A stretch of DNA of 14,798 nt from an uncultured Clostridia bacterium (GCA_937919155.1 CALFPM010000062.1:1-14798); one strand, 5' to 3'. Shown: positions 1-7,374, counted from the first letter of the stretch. Numbers and translations are program-made. The notes: generated from the sequence alone by a model not told the origin.

Positions 1-1095
1 CCCATCGAAAGCTACTGGCTCCACTTCGGTCCCGACGAGCAGAACCAGGGCATCTGCACCCAGATGGACAACAACTTCCAGAACCTCACCGACTGGCTGC
101 TGACCGGCAGCATCGACTTTGACTATATCTGCGAGTCGCTGCTTCCCGAGCAGTGCGCCGAAGGCGGCGCACCGCTGAATGTGGGCGTGATGGCCTATGA
201 CACCGTCATTGTTCCCGCCTGCCAGACCCTGCGCAGCTCCACGCTGGAGCGGCTGGAAGCCTTCGCCGCTGCCGGCGGACGGCTGATCTTCCTGGGCGCT
301 GCCCCCGAATACGAAAACGCCGTTCCCAGCAGCCGCGGCAAGGCCCTTTGGGAAAAGTCCGTTCAGGCCGACTTCACCCGGGAGACCGTCCTCACGGCGG
401 TGGAGCCTGCCCGTACCGTGGACAAGGGCAAGGTCTACGGCGGCCTGCCTTATGTGGGTGTGGCCAGCGGCAATGCCTACCGGCTGATGGACTGGATCAC
501 AGAAGAACGTAAAGAAAACAAAAATCCCGAAGATCCCACCCAAAAGATTCTGTGTTCTTTCTTTACTCTGCGGAAGCTCAGTTACTACTCCCACTGTTAT
601 TTTAACAAGGATCAGATCTATCCCCGGCATTTCCCCGGCAGTGTTTTTGATATGTATTTGCCCCATCGCAAGGAGGTAGAGCGGATCCTCTTCTCCACCG
701 CCGCTATGGGCAAGGAAGCTATGGAGATCTTTGAACAAGCTGCCAAGACCCCAGGCTGTAACCAGGCAATGGCACGTCGGATGGCTTACGAATGCCATAA
801 CTATGTGGTACTGGCGCAGGACTGGATTGCCTTCTTCCAAATGCTGGATATGAAGGATCAAAAGAAAATTGCTCCCCTGGCAAGAAAGCGGCAGGCTGCT
901 CGGCTGGCGCTGATGGAGCGCTGTGAACAAACCAAGGAAAACTGGGTTTGCAAAGCCGCTACTATGCGTAATCACTCCGTCTTTATGCAGACCTTTGCTG
1001 ACATCGCTACTTACATCGAAAACGAAGAGAATCCGCAGCTGGATTTGATGGACATTCGCGCCATTACCAGCCCGCAGCTGTGGCGTCTGCGTTGA
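1..1095 (+). CDS. Glycosyl hydrolase C-terminal fragment joined to a GH20-like C-terminal region (partial at left edge)
   Basis: The frame is open from base 1, so the N-terminus lies outside the window; 364 residues are visible up to the TGA at 1093-1095. The first ~140 residues (SYWLHFGPDEQ, IDFDYICESLLPEQ, YDTVIVPACQTLRSSTLERL, GGRLIFLG) look like the GATase1-like domain after the catalytic barrel in large rhamnosidase-like or beta-galactosidase-like glycosidases. After about nt 420 (PARTVD) this match ends. The rest (NPEDP, SYYSHCYF, YPRHFPG, TAAMGKEAMEIFEQ) instead resembles the C-terminal helical region of the GH20-like protein encoded next (MQDPNN, YYGYSYYHD, YPRNYPG, VRAMQQEAEEA). The first part is visibly more GC-rich than the second. 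An in-frame join of two glycosidase pieces is the best reading. The family of the first part is a resemblance only. The product would lack any complete catalytic domain in what is visible. Confidence 0.6.
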   Translation, partial: PIESYWLHFGPDEQNQGICTQMDNNFQNLTDWLLTGSIDFDYICESLLPEQCAEGGAPLNVGVMAYDTVIVPACQTLRSSTLERLEAFAAAGGRLIFLGAAPEYENAVPSSRGKALWEKSVQADFTRETVLTAVEPARTVDKGKVYGGLPYVGVASGNAYRLMDWITEERKENKNPEDPTQKILCSFFTLRKLSYYSHCYFNKDQIYPRHFPGSVFDMYLPHRKEVERILFSTAAMGKEAMEIFEQAAKTPGCNQAMARRMAYECHNYVVLAQDWIAFFQMLDMKDQKKIAPLARKRQAARLALMERCEQTKENWVCKAATMRNHSVFMQTFADIATYIENEENPQLDLMDIRAITSPQLWRLR

Positions 1096-1117
1096 CAATC
1101 GGAAAGAAGGAACATAT

Positions 1118-1201
1118 ATGAAAAAATTCATATGTTTAATGCTGGCTGACTGCTCGATAAATTGGAATTTGAAGTTTAGACAGGAGGAATATATATGGTA
1201 A
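1118..1201 (+). CDS. Possible 27-residue small ORF upstream of the GH20-like gene
   Basis: An ATG at 1118 follows a GAAAGAAGG ribosome-binding-like stretch with about 7 bases of spacing. It reads MKKFICLMLADCSINWNFKF... and stops at TAA 1199-1201, overlapping the ATG (1195) of the next gene in another frame. The N-terminus (MKK plus hydrophobic residues plus Cys) resembles the start of an exported or lipoprotein signal peptide. It could be a short translated leader coupled to the downstream gene, the remnant start of a lost gene, or chance. No family is recognised. Confidence 0.2.
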   Translation: MKKFICLMLADCSINWNLKFRQEEYIW

Positions 1202-3435
1202 AAACTATCACAGGCAAGCTCAGTCCTTTACCCCAGCAGGTTACTGCACTGGAAAAAGGTGCTTTGGTGCTAAAACCCGGCAGCAAGTTTTGTTTGACCG
1301 TACCGGAGGCTGAAAAGGGACCTATCAAGACTGCCGGGGAGGAAATTGCTGCGTTTTTGACTGCCAAGTGCGGTGACTGCTTCTGCACTGACGGCATTCC
1401 CGTTGTGCTGGAATTGGGTACCGCTCCTGCCGGTGTAAAGAACGAAAAGGAAGCCTACAAGCTGACCATCAGTGCTGAAGGTATCACGGTAACCGGCTAT
1501 GGTGACAGCGGCCTTTTCTACGGCGTCAAAACCCTTCTGCAGTTGATGCGTTGGGACAACCAGGGCTGCACCCTGCCTGCTATGGAGATTTTAGACTGGC
1601 CGGACAATCCCTTCCGTGCCTACAAGGAAGAGTGCCGCTATGGCTCCAATATGATGGGGAAGGAAGATTGGTTCGCCATGATCGACGATCTGACTTCCAA
1701 GAAGCTGAATAACCTGTCCCTGGCTCTCTATGGCTGCTGGGTCATGCAGTATGATGGCCGTGTTGCCGAGTATCTGTACCTGCCTCTGAAGGACTATCCC
1801 CAGCTGAAGACTCCCATGACCGTGAAGTATTATTCCCCCACTGAGCAAAGATGGTTTAACTACGAGCAGCTGCCTCCCATGTACCGGGATAACTTCTTCG
1901 GTGAGGTCTGCCGTTATGCCAAGGATCACGGTATGGATGTTATCCCCGGTGTCAACTCCTTCGGTCACAACACCCTGATCCCCCGACTTTACCCCGAAGC
2001 ATCCGCCAAGGATGAAAACGGCAATCCCGCAAACACCGGCTTTTGTACCGCAGAGGAGAAAACCTACGAGATCCTCTTTGATCTCTACGATCAGATCATC
2101 GACCGTTACAGCACCCCCGATAATCCCATCGAGTCCTTTGACATCGGTATGGACGAGATCCGCAACGAATTTGCCGTTGATCCCAACGACATTACCCACC
2201 GCCATAACGCTTGGTGTCAGTGTCCCGTCTGCAAGACGAAGACCCGTCAGGAAATCTTCTTCGAGCACGCGGCAAAATTGATGAAGCATCTGCATTCCCG
2301 CGGCGTTAAGACCGTGTATATGTATAACGATATGGTGGCTGAACACAAAACCAAAAATAACCCCAATCCCGCTGACCACTCCGCGCTTTTGAAGGATGCC
2401 CTGGCAAAGCACGGGCTTCTGGACGTGGCTTGTATCGACTGGTGGGCATACAACGACAACCCCGAAAAGCTCCATTTCAGCAATCTTCATCCCGAAATGG
2501 GCTTCCGCAGCTCCATCAAGCCTTGGAACGGCTATTATCACTGGTCTCACGTATTCCATCCCACCGGAAATATTTACCATATGCTTCAGATGGCTCACGC
2601 TTCCGGAGCAGAAGCAAAGCGCTCCTATTCCTCCTGGGATAATTCTTACCACAGACCCAACCAGCTCCAAGCAGATTGGTCCTGGAACTGGGAAGGAACG
2701 GGTACGATGGATGAAGCCAAGGAGCGCTACGTTCGCAGATATTTCGGAAATTCCGTGGAAGCGGCAACCCGCGCATTCGACCTGTTTGACGACGTCACCC
2801 GTCAGAAAAATATGCAGGATCCCAACAATACCCTTTCCAGCCGCCGTGAAATACTCTGGAGCTCTCTTGTTTACTACGGCTACTCCTACTACCACGACGG
2901 AAAAGATTACCCCCGCAATTATCCCGGAGAAACCGTTACCAAGTTCCGCACTGACGCCGCGTTCTGCGCCGACGTACGCGCAATGCAGCAGGAAGCGGAA
3001 GAAGCCGCCGCAAAGGCAGAGCTTGACGAAAAGGGCGCTCTCACATTCACTGCAGGCGACACGGAAATTTCACTTGCAGTTGAAGACCTTCTCATCGAAA
3101 CCGTTCAGAAGGAAGGCTTCCAGGCTGAAAGCGGCAACGGTGTTACCGTTGTTCTTGACACAAACCTCACAGATGAACTTATTGAAGAAGGCTTCGTAAG
3201 AGAGCTTATCTCAAAGATTCAGACGATGCGTAAGGATGCAGGCTTTGAGGTTATGGATACCATCAAGATTTATGTCAGCGGCAACGAGAAGATTGAAGCA
3301 ATCTTCGGCGCAAACGCAGATGAAATCAAGAGCGATGTTCTTGCAACCGATATTATCACAGCTGAAGGCGGCTCATACACCAAGGCTTGGGATATCAACG
3401 GCGAAAAAGTAACAATGGGCGTTGAAAAGAACTAA
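1195..3435 (+). CDS. GH20-like beta-N-acetylhexosaminidase with an isoleucyl-tRNA synthetase C-terminus (chimeric, 746 aa)
   Basis: The start is fixed by a strong AGGAGG site 7 bases before ATG 1195. Residues ~1-135 look like the GH20 N-terminal domain (SPLPQQV, GLFYGVKTLLQL, DWPDNPFRAY). Residues ~140-500 form the TIM-barrel region with a Met-Asp-Glu signature (FDIGMDE, D320-E321), the likely GH20 Asp-Glu catalytic pair that removes terminal N-acetylhexosamine with help from the substrate acetamido group. A WCQCPVC cysteine cluster is at 340-346 and aromatic-rich segments follow. Residues ~505-605 are helical and match the tail of the preceding gene. From about residue 608 the protein is instead the IleRS C-terminal region (VVLDTNLTDELIEEGFVREL, SKIQTMRKDAGFEVMD). 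No signal peptide is seen, so it would be cytoplasmic, acting on imported oligosaccharides. The fusion has no functional logic I know of. The GH20 assignment is firm at fold level; the substrate is unknown. Confidence 0.72.
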   Translation: MVKTITGKLSPLPQQVTALEKGALVLKPGSKFCLTVPEAEKGPIKTAGEEIAAFLTAKCGDCFCTDGIPVVLELGTAPAGVKNEKEAYKLTISAEGITVTGYGDSGLFYGVKTLLQLMRWDNQGCTLPAMEILDWPDNPFRAYKEECRYGSNMMGKEDWFAMIDDLTSKKLNNLSLALYGCWVMQYDGRVAEYLYLPLKDYPQLKTPMTVKYYSPTEQRWFNYEQLPPMYRDNFFGEVCRYAKDHGMDVIPGVNSFGHNTLIPRLYPEASAKDENGNPANTGFCTAEEKTYEILFDLYDQIIDRYSTPDNPIESFDIGMDEIRNEFAVDPNDITHRHNAWCQCPVCKTKTRQEIFFEHAAKLMKHLHSRGVKTVYMYNDMVAEHKTKNNPNPADHSALLKDALAKHGLLDVACIDWWAYNDNPEKLHFSNLHPEMGFRSSIKPWNGYYHWSHVFHPTGNIYHMLQMAHASGAEAKRSYSSWDNSYHRPNQLQADWSWNWEGTGTMDEAKERYVRRYFGNSVEAATRAFDLFDDVTRQKNMQDPNNTLSSRREILWSSLVYYGYSYYHDGKDYPRNYPGETVTKFRTDAAFCADVRAMQQEAEEAAAKAELDEKGALTFTAGDTEISLAVEDLLIETVQKEGFQAESGNGVTVVLDTNLTDELIEEGFVRELISKIQTMRKDAGFEVMDTIKIYVSGNEKIEAIFGANADEIKSDVLATDIITAEGGSYTKAWDINGEKVTMGVEKN
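3001..3435 (+). pseudogene. ileS: 3' end of isoleucyl-tRNA synthetase gene, in frame behind the GH20-like region
   Basis: The last ~140 codons encode the C-terminal part of a clostridial-type IleRS: ISLAVEDLLIE, TVVLDTNLTDELIEEGF, VRELISKIQTMRKDAGF, then KAWDINGEKVTMGVEKN at the end. This part follows the anticodon-binding domain in the complete enzyme of roughly 1,000 residues; nothing of the HIGH/KMSKS catalytic core is present upstream. Leucine here is almost always CTT/CTC, as in the genes to the right, while the first half of the GH20 frame prefers CTG. A clean terminator follows immediately, so the 3' end looks native to the rest of the contig. The segment alone cannot charge tRNA. Confidence 0.8.
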
Positions 3436-3440
3436 ACCAA

Positions 3441-3470
3441 AAGACCGTGACGGTTGTCACGGTCTTTTTT
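3441..3470 (+). terminator. Intrinsic terminator after the ileS 3' end
   Basis: A perfect 11-bp stem (AAGACCGTGAC at 3441-3451, GTCACGGTCTT at 3456-3466) with a GGTT loop is followed by a run of T to 3470. It begins 5 bases after the TAA and is a classic rho-independent terminator. Confidence 0.93.
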
Positions 3471-3501
3471 GGCTTTTAGTCGTATTAGAAATACAAATTG
3501 C

Positions 3502-3530
3502 TTGCATTGTAACTTTATATATGTTATATT
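3502..3530 (+). promoter_or_regulatory. Housekeeping-type promoter of the phosphoesterase gene
   Basis: The -35 TTGCAT at 3502-3507, a 17-bp spacer and the -10 TATATT at 3525-3530, preceded by an extended TGn at 3522-3524, match a sigma-A promoter. The predicted transcript starts near 3537, about 23 bases before the ATG. Confidence 0.7.
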
Positions 3531-3559
3531 TATTTTATATTTATCAAAGGAGTGGAAAC

Positions 3560-5266
3560 ATGAAAAAAGTATTAAGTGTTTTACTTTCTGCAATCCTTAT
3601 TGTTACTTCCCTCACTGTTGGCTTCACGGCATTTGCCGCTGAGGATGAAATGAAGTTTGCCGTTGCATCGGACCTTCACTACAACATCCCTCAGGAAGAG
3701 CTTGAAACTGTTATTGAGGGCGAAGAAATCTATTGGTACGCAAACCGCAGAGCCGCAATGGAAGATGAAAGCGGTCTTATCATCGATGAATTTCTCAGAC
3801 AGTGTGCAGAAGATGATGAGTGCGAATTTGTACTCATTCCCGGCGACCTTGTTGATAACGGCAAGTCGATCCACGAGGAACACATAGCAGTCGGAGAAAA
3901 ATTTGCAAAGTTCGAGGCTGAAACAGGCAAACCCATTTACGTTGTTCCCGGTAACCACGACTACGGCGTAGATTGTGAAACTAATCTTGATGATTTCATC
4001 AGGGTTTACGGTGACTACGGCTACAACGATGCACTTGCTACCCTTGAAGGAACATTCTCATACACAGCAGACCTCAACGAAAAGTACAGACTCATTGCTC
4101 TTGACAGTAACGACCCATCAAAGTCAACCGAAGACGGCATGACAACAGAGAAAATTCAGTGGGTTCACGAACAGGCTGACAAGGCAAAGGCAGACGGCAA
4201 ATATCCCATCCTTATGATGCACCACAATCTGCTTGACCATCTGCCCGTGCAGAGAATTCTCAGCAGAAACTTCATCGTAAGGTTCCATTACACCACCGCA
4301 ACTCTCTTTGCTGATTGGGGCATCAAGCTTGTGTTCACAGGTCATGAGCATTGCAGTGACGCCACATCGTACACATCACCCTCGGGCAATGTTATTTATG
4401 ACTTTGCAACCACATCTCTTTCGATGTATCCTTTGCAGTACAGATATTTCACCGTAACCGATGATGAAATAAAGTATGAGGCAAAGACAATCGATTCAAT
4501 CGATACCGATGCACTTATCGCAAAAACAGCAGGCTTCACTCAGGAACATATTGACCTTATGAATGCAGGTCTTAATGACTATGCAAAAGGCTTCCTCAAG
4601 GCAGGTATTCAGTACAGACTCGGCAAAGGCTTCCGTATGGAAGAAATGGGAATTGCAGAGGATGCTTTCTACTATGACCTTGTTGCAACTGCAGTCGGCG
4701 GTCTTGTAAAAATTCTTGAAGATCCCCTCTACGGTGAGGGCGGCATTCAGGAACTTGCCGCAGAATATAATCTTGATATTCCCGACAGTGAATATAAAAA
4801 CGGTTGGGATATCGTGACCGAGCTTGTTTCCTGGCACTATGCAGGCAGTGAACCTTATGAGCTTCACAGCAGAGATATCACAATTTTCCTCCGCCTTGTT
4901 TCACTTCTCCTCAAGGATGACCTTGCAACAATTGCGGATGGTGTTCTTCTCAAGGCGGCAAATGAGCTCTTCTCCGTGCTCGGAACAGATTCTGTCATCA
5001 CAGATATCACAAAGCTTGCAACAGGCATTCTCGGTCCCGTAAGCCCCGTGGAGTATTTCCTCGTTGCTCTTGTTTCACCCCTCATCTGTGCATTTATTGC
5101 CGATGACGATGTTGAAGATAACAACGGCACAATCCCGGGCTACGGCACAGTTAACGTACAGAGCAGAATCAGCAATGTGTTCAATAACATTGCAACAACC
5201 GCAAAGGGAATCTATGAGGCTGTTATGACAATGCTCGGCATTCTCCTTAAAATCTTTATAAGATAA
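3560..5266 (+). CDS. Secreted calcineurin-like metallophosphoesterase (568 aa)
   Basis: The start is ATG 3560, 5-8 bases after an AAAGGAG site; the in-frame codons further upstream run through the preceding terminator and cannot be coding. Residues 1-26 are a signal peptide (MKKVLSVLLSA, hydrophobic core, TAFA cleavage), so the protein is exported. The calcineurin-like phosphoesterase motifs are complete and in order: DLH (D38, H40), GDLVDNG (95-101), GNHD (131-134), HH (221-222) and GHEH (261-264). These residues normally hold a two-metal centre that hydrolyses phosphomonoesters or diesters. The C-terminal ~300 residues are alpha-helical and hydrophobic in patches (ending GILLKIFIR), possibly membrane-associating; I do not recognise a domain there. 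The gene is monocistronic, with its own promoter and a terminator right behind. The substrate (nucleotide, phospholipid or teichoic acid) cannot be read from the sequence. Confidence 0.88.
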   Translation: MKKVLSVLLSAILIVTSLTVGFTAFAAEDEMKFAVASDLHYNIPQEELETVIEGEEIYWYANRRAAMEDESGLIIDEFLRQCAEDDECEFVLIPGDLVDNGKSIHEEHIAVGEKFAKFEAETGKPIYVVPGNHDYGVDCETNLDDFIRVYGDYGYNDALATLEGTFSYTADLNEKYRLIALDSNDPSKSTEDGMTTEKIQWVHEQADKAKADGKYPILMMHHNLLDHLPVQRILSRNFIVRFHYTTATLFADWGIKLVFTGHEHCSDATSYTSPSGNVIYDFATTSLSMYPLQYRYFTVTDDEIKYEAKTIDSIDTDALIAKTAGFTQEHIDLMNAGLNDYAKGFLKAGIQYRLGKGFRMEEMGIAEDAFYYDLVATAVGGLVKILEDPLYGEGGIQELAAEYNLDIPDSEYKNGWDIVTELVSWHYAGSEPYELHSRDITIFLRLVSLLLKDDLATIADGVLLKAANELFSVLGTDSVITDITKLATGILGPVSPVEYFLVALVSPLICAFIADDDVEDNNGTIPGYGTVNVQSRISNVFNNIATTAKGIYEAVMTMLGILLKIFIR

Positions 5267-5271
5267 AAAAT

Positions 5272-5293
5272 ACGGGTCGCTTTTGCGACCCGT
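5272..5293. terminator. Bidirectional terminator between convergent genes
   Basis: A 9-bp perfect stem (ACGGGTCGC / GCGACCCGT) with a TTTT loop has an A-run on the left and a T-rich stretch on the right. It can end both the phosphoesterase transcript (+) and the GtrA transcript (-). Only 34 bases separate the two stop codons. Confidence 0.85.
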
Positions 5294-5300
5294 TAATTTT

Positions 5301-5720
5301 TTAATCTCTTGTGTTCATTGAGTTTCTGTAAACCACAAAACGGCAGTAGAGGTATTCCGTAACAAGATTGACGCCCATTGTTCCGAATTCAATCAGATAT
5401 TCGTTAACGCCCATCTCTGTGAATTCGTGAGTCCACCAGGTTGAAAGGGGAGCGAATACGCAATAGAAAAGGGCAACCTTAAGCATTGCAACGGGAATAT
5501 TTGCTGCTGATTTGAAGGTAAATTTTCTGTTGAATGTGAAATTCCACAAAACAGAAAGTGCAAGGGAAATGATGTAGCTCACCGTGTTGTTAAGTTTAAA
5601 AACCTCAAACAGCAGAGTGAATGATGCAATCTGAATTATGCCTGCAGATGCAGAGAAAAGAGCGAATTTGATAATCTGAATTATGTTCTGTTTTTTTGTC
5701 ATTTTGTTTTCGTTGCTCAT
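5301..5720 (-). CDS. GtrA-family multi-pass membrane protein (139 aa)
   Basis: The protein has four predicted membrane segments (about residues 15-40, 45-60, 78-95 and 105-125). It carries the family's hallmark WNFTFNRKFTF after the second segment and a C-terminal YCRFVVYRNS. GtrA/DPMS-type proteins are thought to move polyprenyl-linked sugars across the membrane or to assist glycosyltransferases that decorate surface polymers. The start at 5720 has an AAAGGAG site about 8 bases upstream and overlaps the stop of the preceding gene as ATGA (stop 5717-5719, start 5718-5720), so translation is probably coupled. Length is normal for the family. No glycosyltransferase is adjacent, so the lipid-linked sugar is unknown. 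Family assignment is confident, function is not. Confidence 0.85.
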   Translation of the reverse strand: MSNENKMTKKQNIIQIIKFALFSASAGIIQIASFTLLFEVFKLNNTVSYIISLALSVLWNFTFNRKFTFKSAANIPVAMLKVALFYCVFAPLSTWWTHEFTEMGVNEYLIEFGTMGVNLVTEYLYCRFVVYRNSMNTRD

Positions 5721-6577
5721 TTTTTATTCTCCTTTGCTTTTTCGAAAAGTGCGGCAACTCTGCAAGCCCTGCAATAAACTTCAGCAACATATTGCTCAAT
5801 GGGCATTGCATCGTATTTATCGTTTTCATGGCGGTTGGGTTTGCTTTTTGTGTTCAGCTCAAAAGTGAGATTGCCGTCAAAACCGCATTTTGTAAGTCTG
5901 TCTGCAATTTCATTCCAATCGTGAATTCCGTCAAAGGGGAGCAGATGCAGGTCGTCAATATATGTAATCCTGCCGCCGAAATCACGGATGCCGAGATTGT
6001 CGTTAAGGTGGGTGCAGATCAGCCTGTCACCGTAAAGTTCAAGAAGATTTTTGCCATAGTTGTAGCAGAGTTCGTGACCCGAATCCCAGCAGAAGCCAAC
6101 GGATTTTTCGCCTTTCAGCGTGTTCATAAGAGCATCAAGATATTCAAAACCCTCTGTGTTTTCAAGGGCAAGGCTGACTCCTAGCTCACTTGCGCGCCTT
6201 GCAAGTGAGCCGTAACGCTCAATGCCTGTCTGAGTGGGAATATAAGGGTCGTCAAATCCGATGAATGTGTGGGTAACAAGTGCGGGGATTTCAAGCTTTG
6301 CGCAGAGTTCGACATATTCAATCAGCTCTTTCAGCGCAATTTCGCCAAGATTGCCGTCAGCCCACATATCGTCCGATTTGTTGAAAGGCGCGTGAAGATA
6401 TTCAATAAAAAGATTTTCAGCTCTGCCTTTTGCGGCAAGAGCGGCAACATCGGCATTTCTGCCGCTGTCATCAATGGCAAATCCCTCAAATCCTGTTGCC
6501 TTGAAAAGCATAATCTGTTCTTCATAGGGTATGCCGAATTGACCGCTAAGGGCAAGTGCGAGTTTTTGTTTATACAT
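5717..6577 (-). CDS. Sugar phosphate isomerase/epimerase, xylose-isomerase-like TIM barrel (286 aa)
   Basis: This belongs to the AP-endonuclease-2/xylose-isomerase-like superfamily, soluble TIM barrels with one or more divalent metals. The metal-binding pattern is visible: ALEN (E139), FCWDSGH (D165, H168), THLNDN (H190, D193) and TFELN (E240), plus the LLPFDG loop common in these proteins. Likely roles are isomerisation or epimerisation of a keto-sugar or inositol derivative; the substrate is not readable. The ATG at 6577 is preferred because a GTGGTG Shine-Dalgarno-like stretch lies 7-12 bases upstream. A GTG at 6589 and an ATG at 6583 are in frame but poorly placed. The gene leads a two-gene unit with the GtrA protein through an ATGA overlap. 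It is divergent from the PepE-like gene and shares an intergenic promoter region with it. Confidence 0.82.
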   Translation of the reverse strand: MYKQKLALALSGQFGIPYEEQIMLFKATGFEGFAIDDSGRNADVAALAAKGRAENLFIEYLHAPFNKSDDMWADGNLGEIALKELIEYVELCAKLEIPALVTHTFIGFDDPYIPTQTGIERYGSLARRASELGVSLALENTEGFEYLDALMNTLKGEKSVGFCWDSGHELCYNYGKNLLELYGDRLICTHLNDNLGIRDFGGRITYIDDLHLLPFDGIHDWNEIADRLTKCGFDGNLTFELNTKSKPNRHENDKYDAMPIEQYVAEVYCRACRVAALFEKAKENKK

Positions 6578-6594
6578 TATCATCACCACTTCTA

Positions 6595-6644
6595 ATTTTA
6601 ATCAAATACAGACGGTTGTCAAGTAAAATGATTTATGTTATATT
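6595..6644. promoter_or_regulatory. Divergent back-to-back promoters sharing one -35 site
   Basis: On +, TTGTCA (6616-6621), a 17-bp spacer and TATATT (6639-6644) with an extended TGn form a near-consensus promoter for the S51 peptidase gene. On -, TTGACA (6622-6617), a 16-bp spacer and TAAAAT (6600-6595) form a promoter for the TIM-barrel gene. The two -35 hexamers are the two strands of the same 7 bases. The minus transcript would begin only about 10 bases before its ATG. Confidence 0.6.
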
Positions 6645-6662
6645 TAAAACAGAGGTGATTTT

Positions 6663-7352
6663 ATGGGAATTATTATCGGTGTTGGCGGCGGCAGATACAG
6701 TGACAACGAAGTGCTGCCCATTTTTGAGCATATAGTTTCTCTTGCCAAAAAGAAAAACCCGTCAGTTTTGTTTGTGCCCACAGCAGGCTTTGATGACATC
6801 AACGGCGATGAGCACATTTTCAGGCTTTTCATCGGTCTGGGATGCAGTGTGTCAGCGCTTTTGCTGACGGACAAAACTCTCACCAAAGCTGAGATTGAGG
6901 ATAAAATTCTTTCGGCAGATATTGTTTATGCGGGTGGCGGCAACCTGAAATTCCTTATGGATACCTGGAAAGAAACGGGTGCAGATGAAATATTCAGAAA
7001 AGCATATGAAAAGGGCGTTGTTCTTTCGGGTTACAGCTCAGGTTCAATGTGCTGGTTTGAGCAGGGATATGATGATTGCGGCGAAAATCACGAGTTTATG
7101 TTTGTGGATTGTCTGGGACTTCTTCCATTCTGTAACTGTCCCCATTTTGAAAGCGGATATTGGCAGACTTTTGCGGAAGCGATAAAAGGAAATTCCCTCC
7201 ACGGACTTGCAGTTGATAACGGTGCTGCAGTTGTTTATGATAACGGAAAATATTACACTCTTCAGGGAAATGACGGCGGCGAAGTGACATTTTTTGACCG
7301 CGAAAATGGTCATAAATCCGAGCCTTTTGATGCAGAAAAGTTCAGTATATAA
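6663..7352 (+). CDS. Peptidase S51 family protein, PepE/cyanophycinase-like (229 aa)
   Basis: Start ATG 6663 follows an AGAGGTG site. The peptidase S51 pattern is clear: N-terminal IIIGVGGG, GGGN (91-94), the nucleophile elbow GYSSGS (123-128, likely nucleophile S125), CPHFES (H161 as likely catalytic His) and GLAVDNGAA (181-189). S51 members are cytoplasmic serine peptidases: PepE cleaves N-terminal Asp-Xaa dipeptides, and relatives degrade cyanophycin or process other small peptides. Length fits the short PepE-like group (~230 aa). No signal peptide is present. It stands alone with its own promoter and a terminator 22 bases after the stop. It could equally be a non-PepE Type 1 glutamine amidotransferase-like member, which shares the fold. 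Family confident; peptide specificity unknown. Confidence 0.85.
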   Translation: MGIIIGVGGGRYSDNEVLPIFEHIVSLAKKKNPSVLFVPTAGFDDINGDEHIFRLFIGLGCSVSALLLTDKTLTKAEIEDKILSADIVYAGGGNLKFLMDTWKETGADEIFRKAYEKGVVLSGYSSGSMCWFEQGYDDCGENHEFMFVDCLGLLPFCNCPHFESGYWQTFAEAIKGNSLHGLAVDNGAAVVYDNGKYYTLQGNDGGEVTFFDRENGHKSEPFDAEKFSI

Positions 7353-7374
7353 TGTATATTAATAATACTATATT

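Noticed and set aside
1113..1134. CATATATGAA/TTCATATG inverted repeat as an operator
   Set aside because: Short, AT-only and overlapping a ribosome binding site and ATG; not distinguishable from chance.
1591..2895. A 434-codon open frame on the minus strand opposite the GH20-like gene
   Set aside because: It lies fully antisense to a gene with clear GH20 motifs, has no ribosome binding site and encodes a low-complexity Val/Ile/Gly-rich product typical of a shadow frame.
3422..3559. Upstream in-frame extension of the phosphoesterase
   Set aside because: The extension crosses a perfect terminator and the promoter, while ATG 3560 has a good ribosome binding site followed by a textbook signal peptide.
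5696..6184. A 162-codon open frame on the plus strand
   Set aside because: Antisense to the TIM-barrel and GtrA genes, whose motifs and coupled starts are clear; the translation is unlike any protein family I know.
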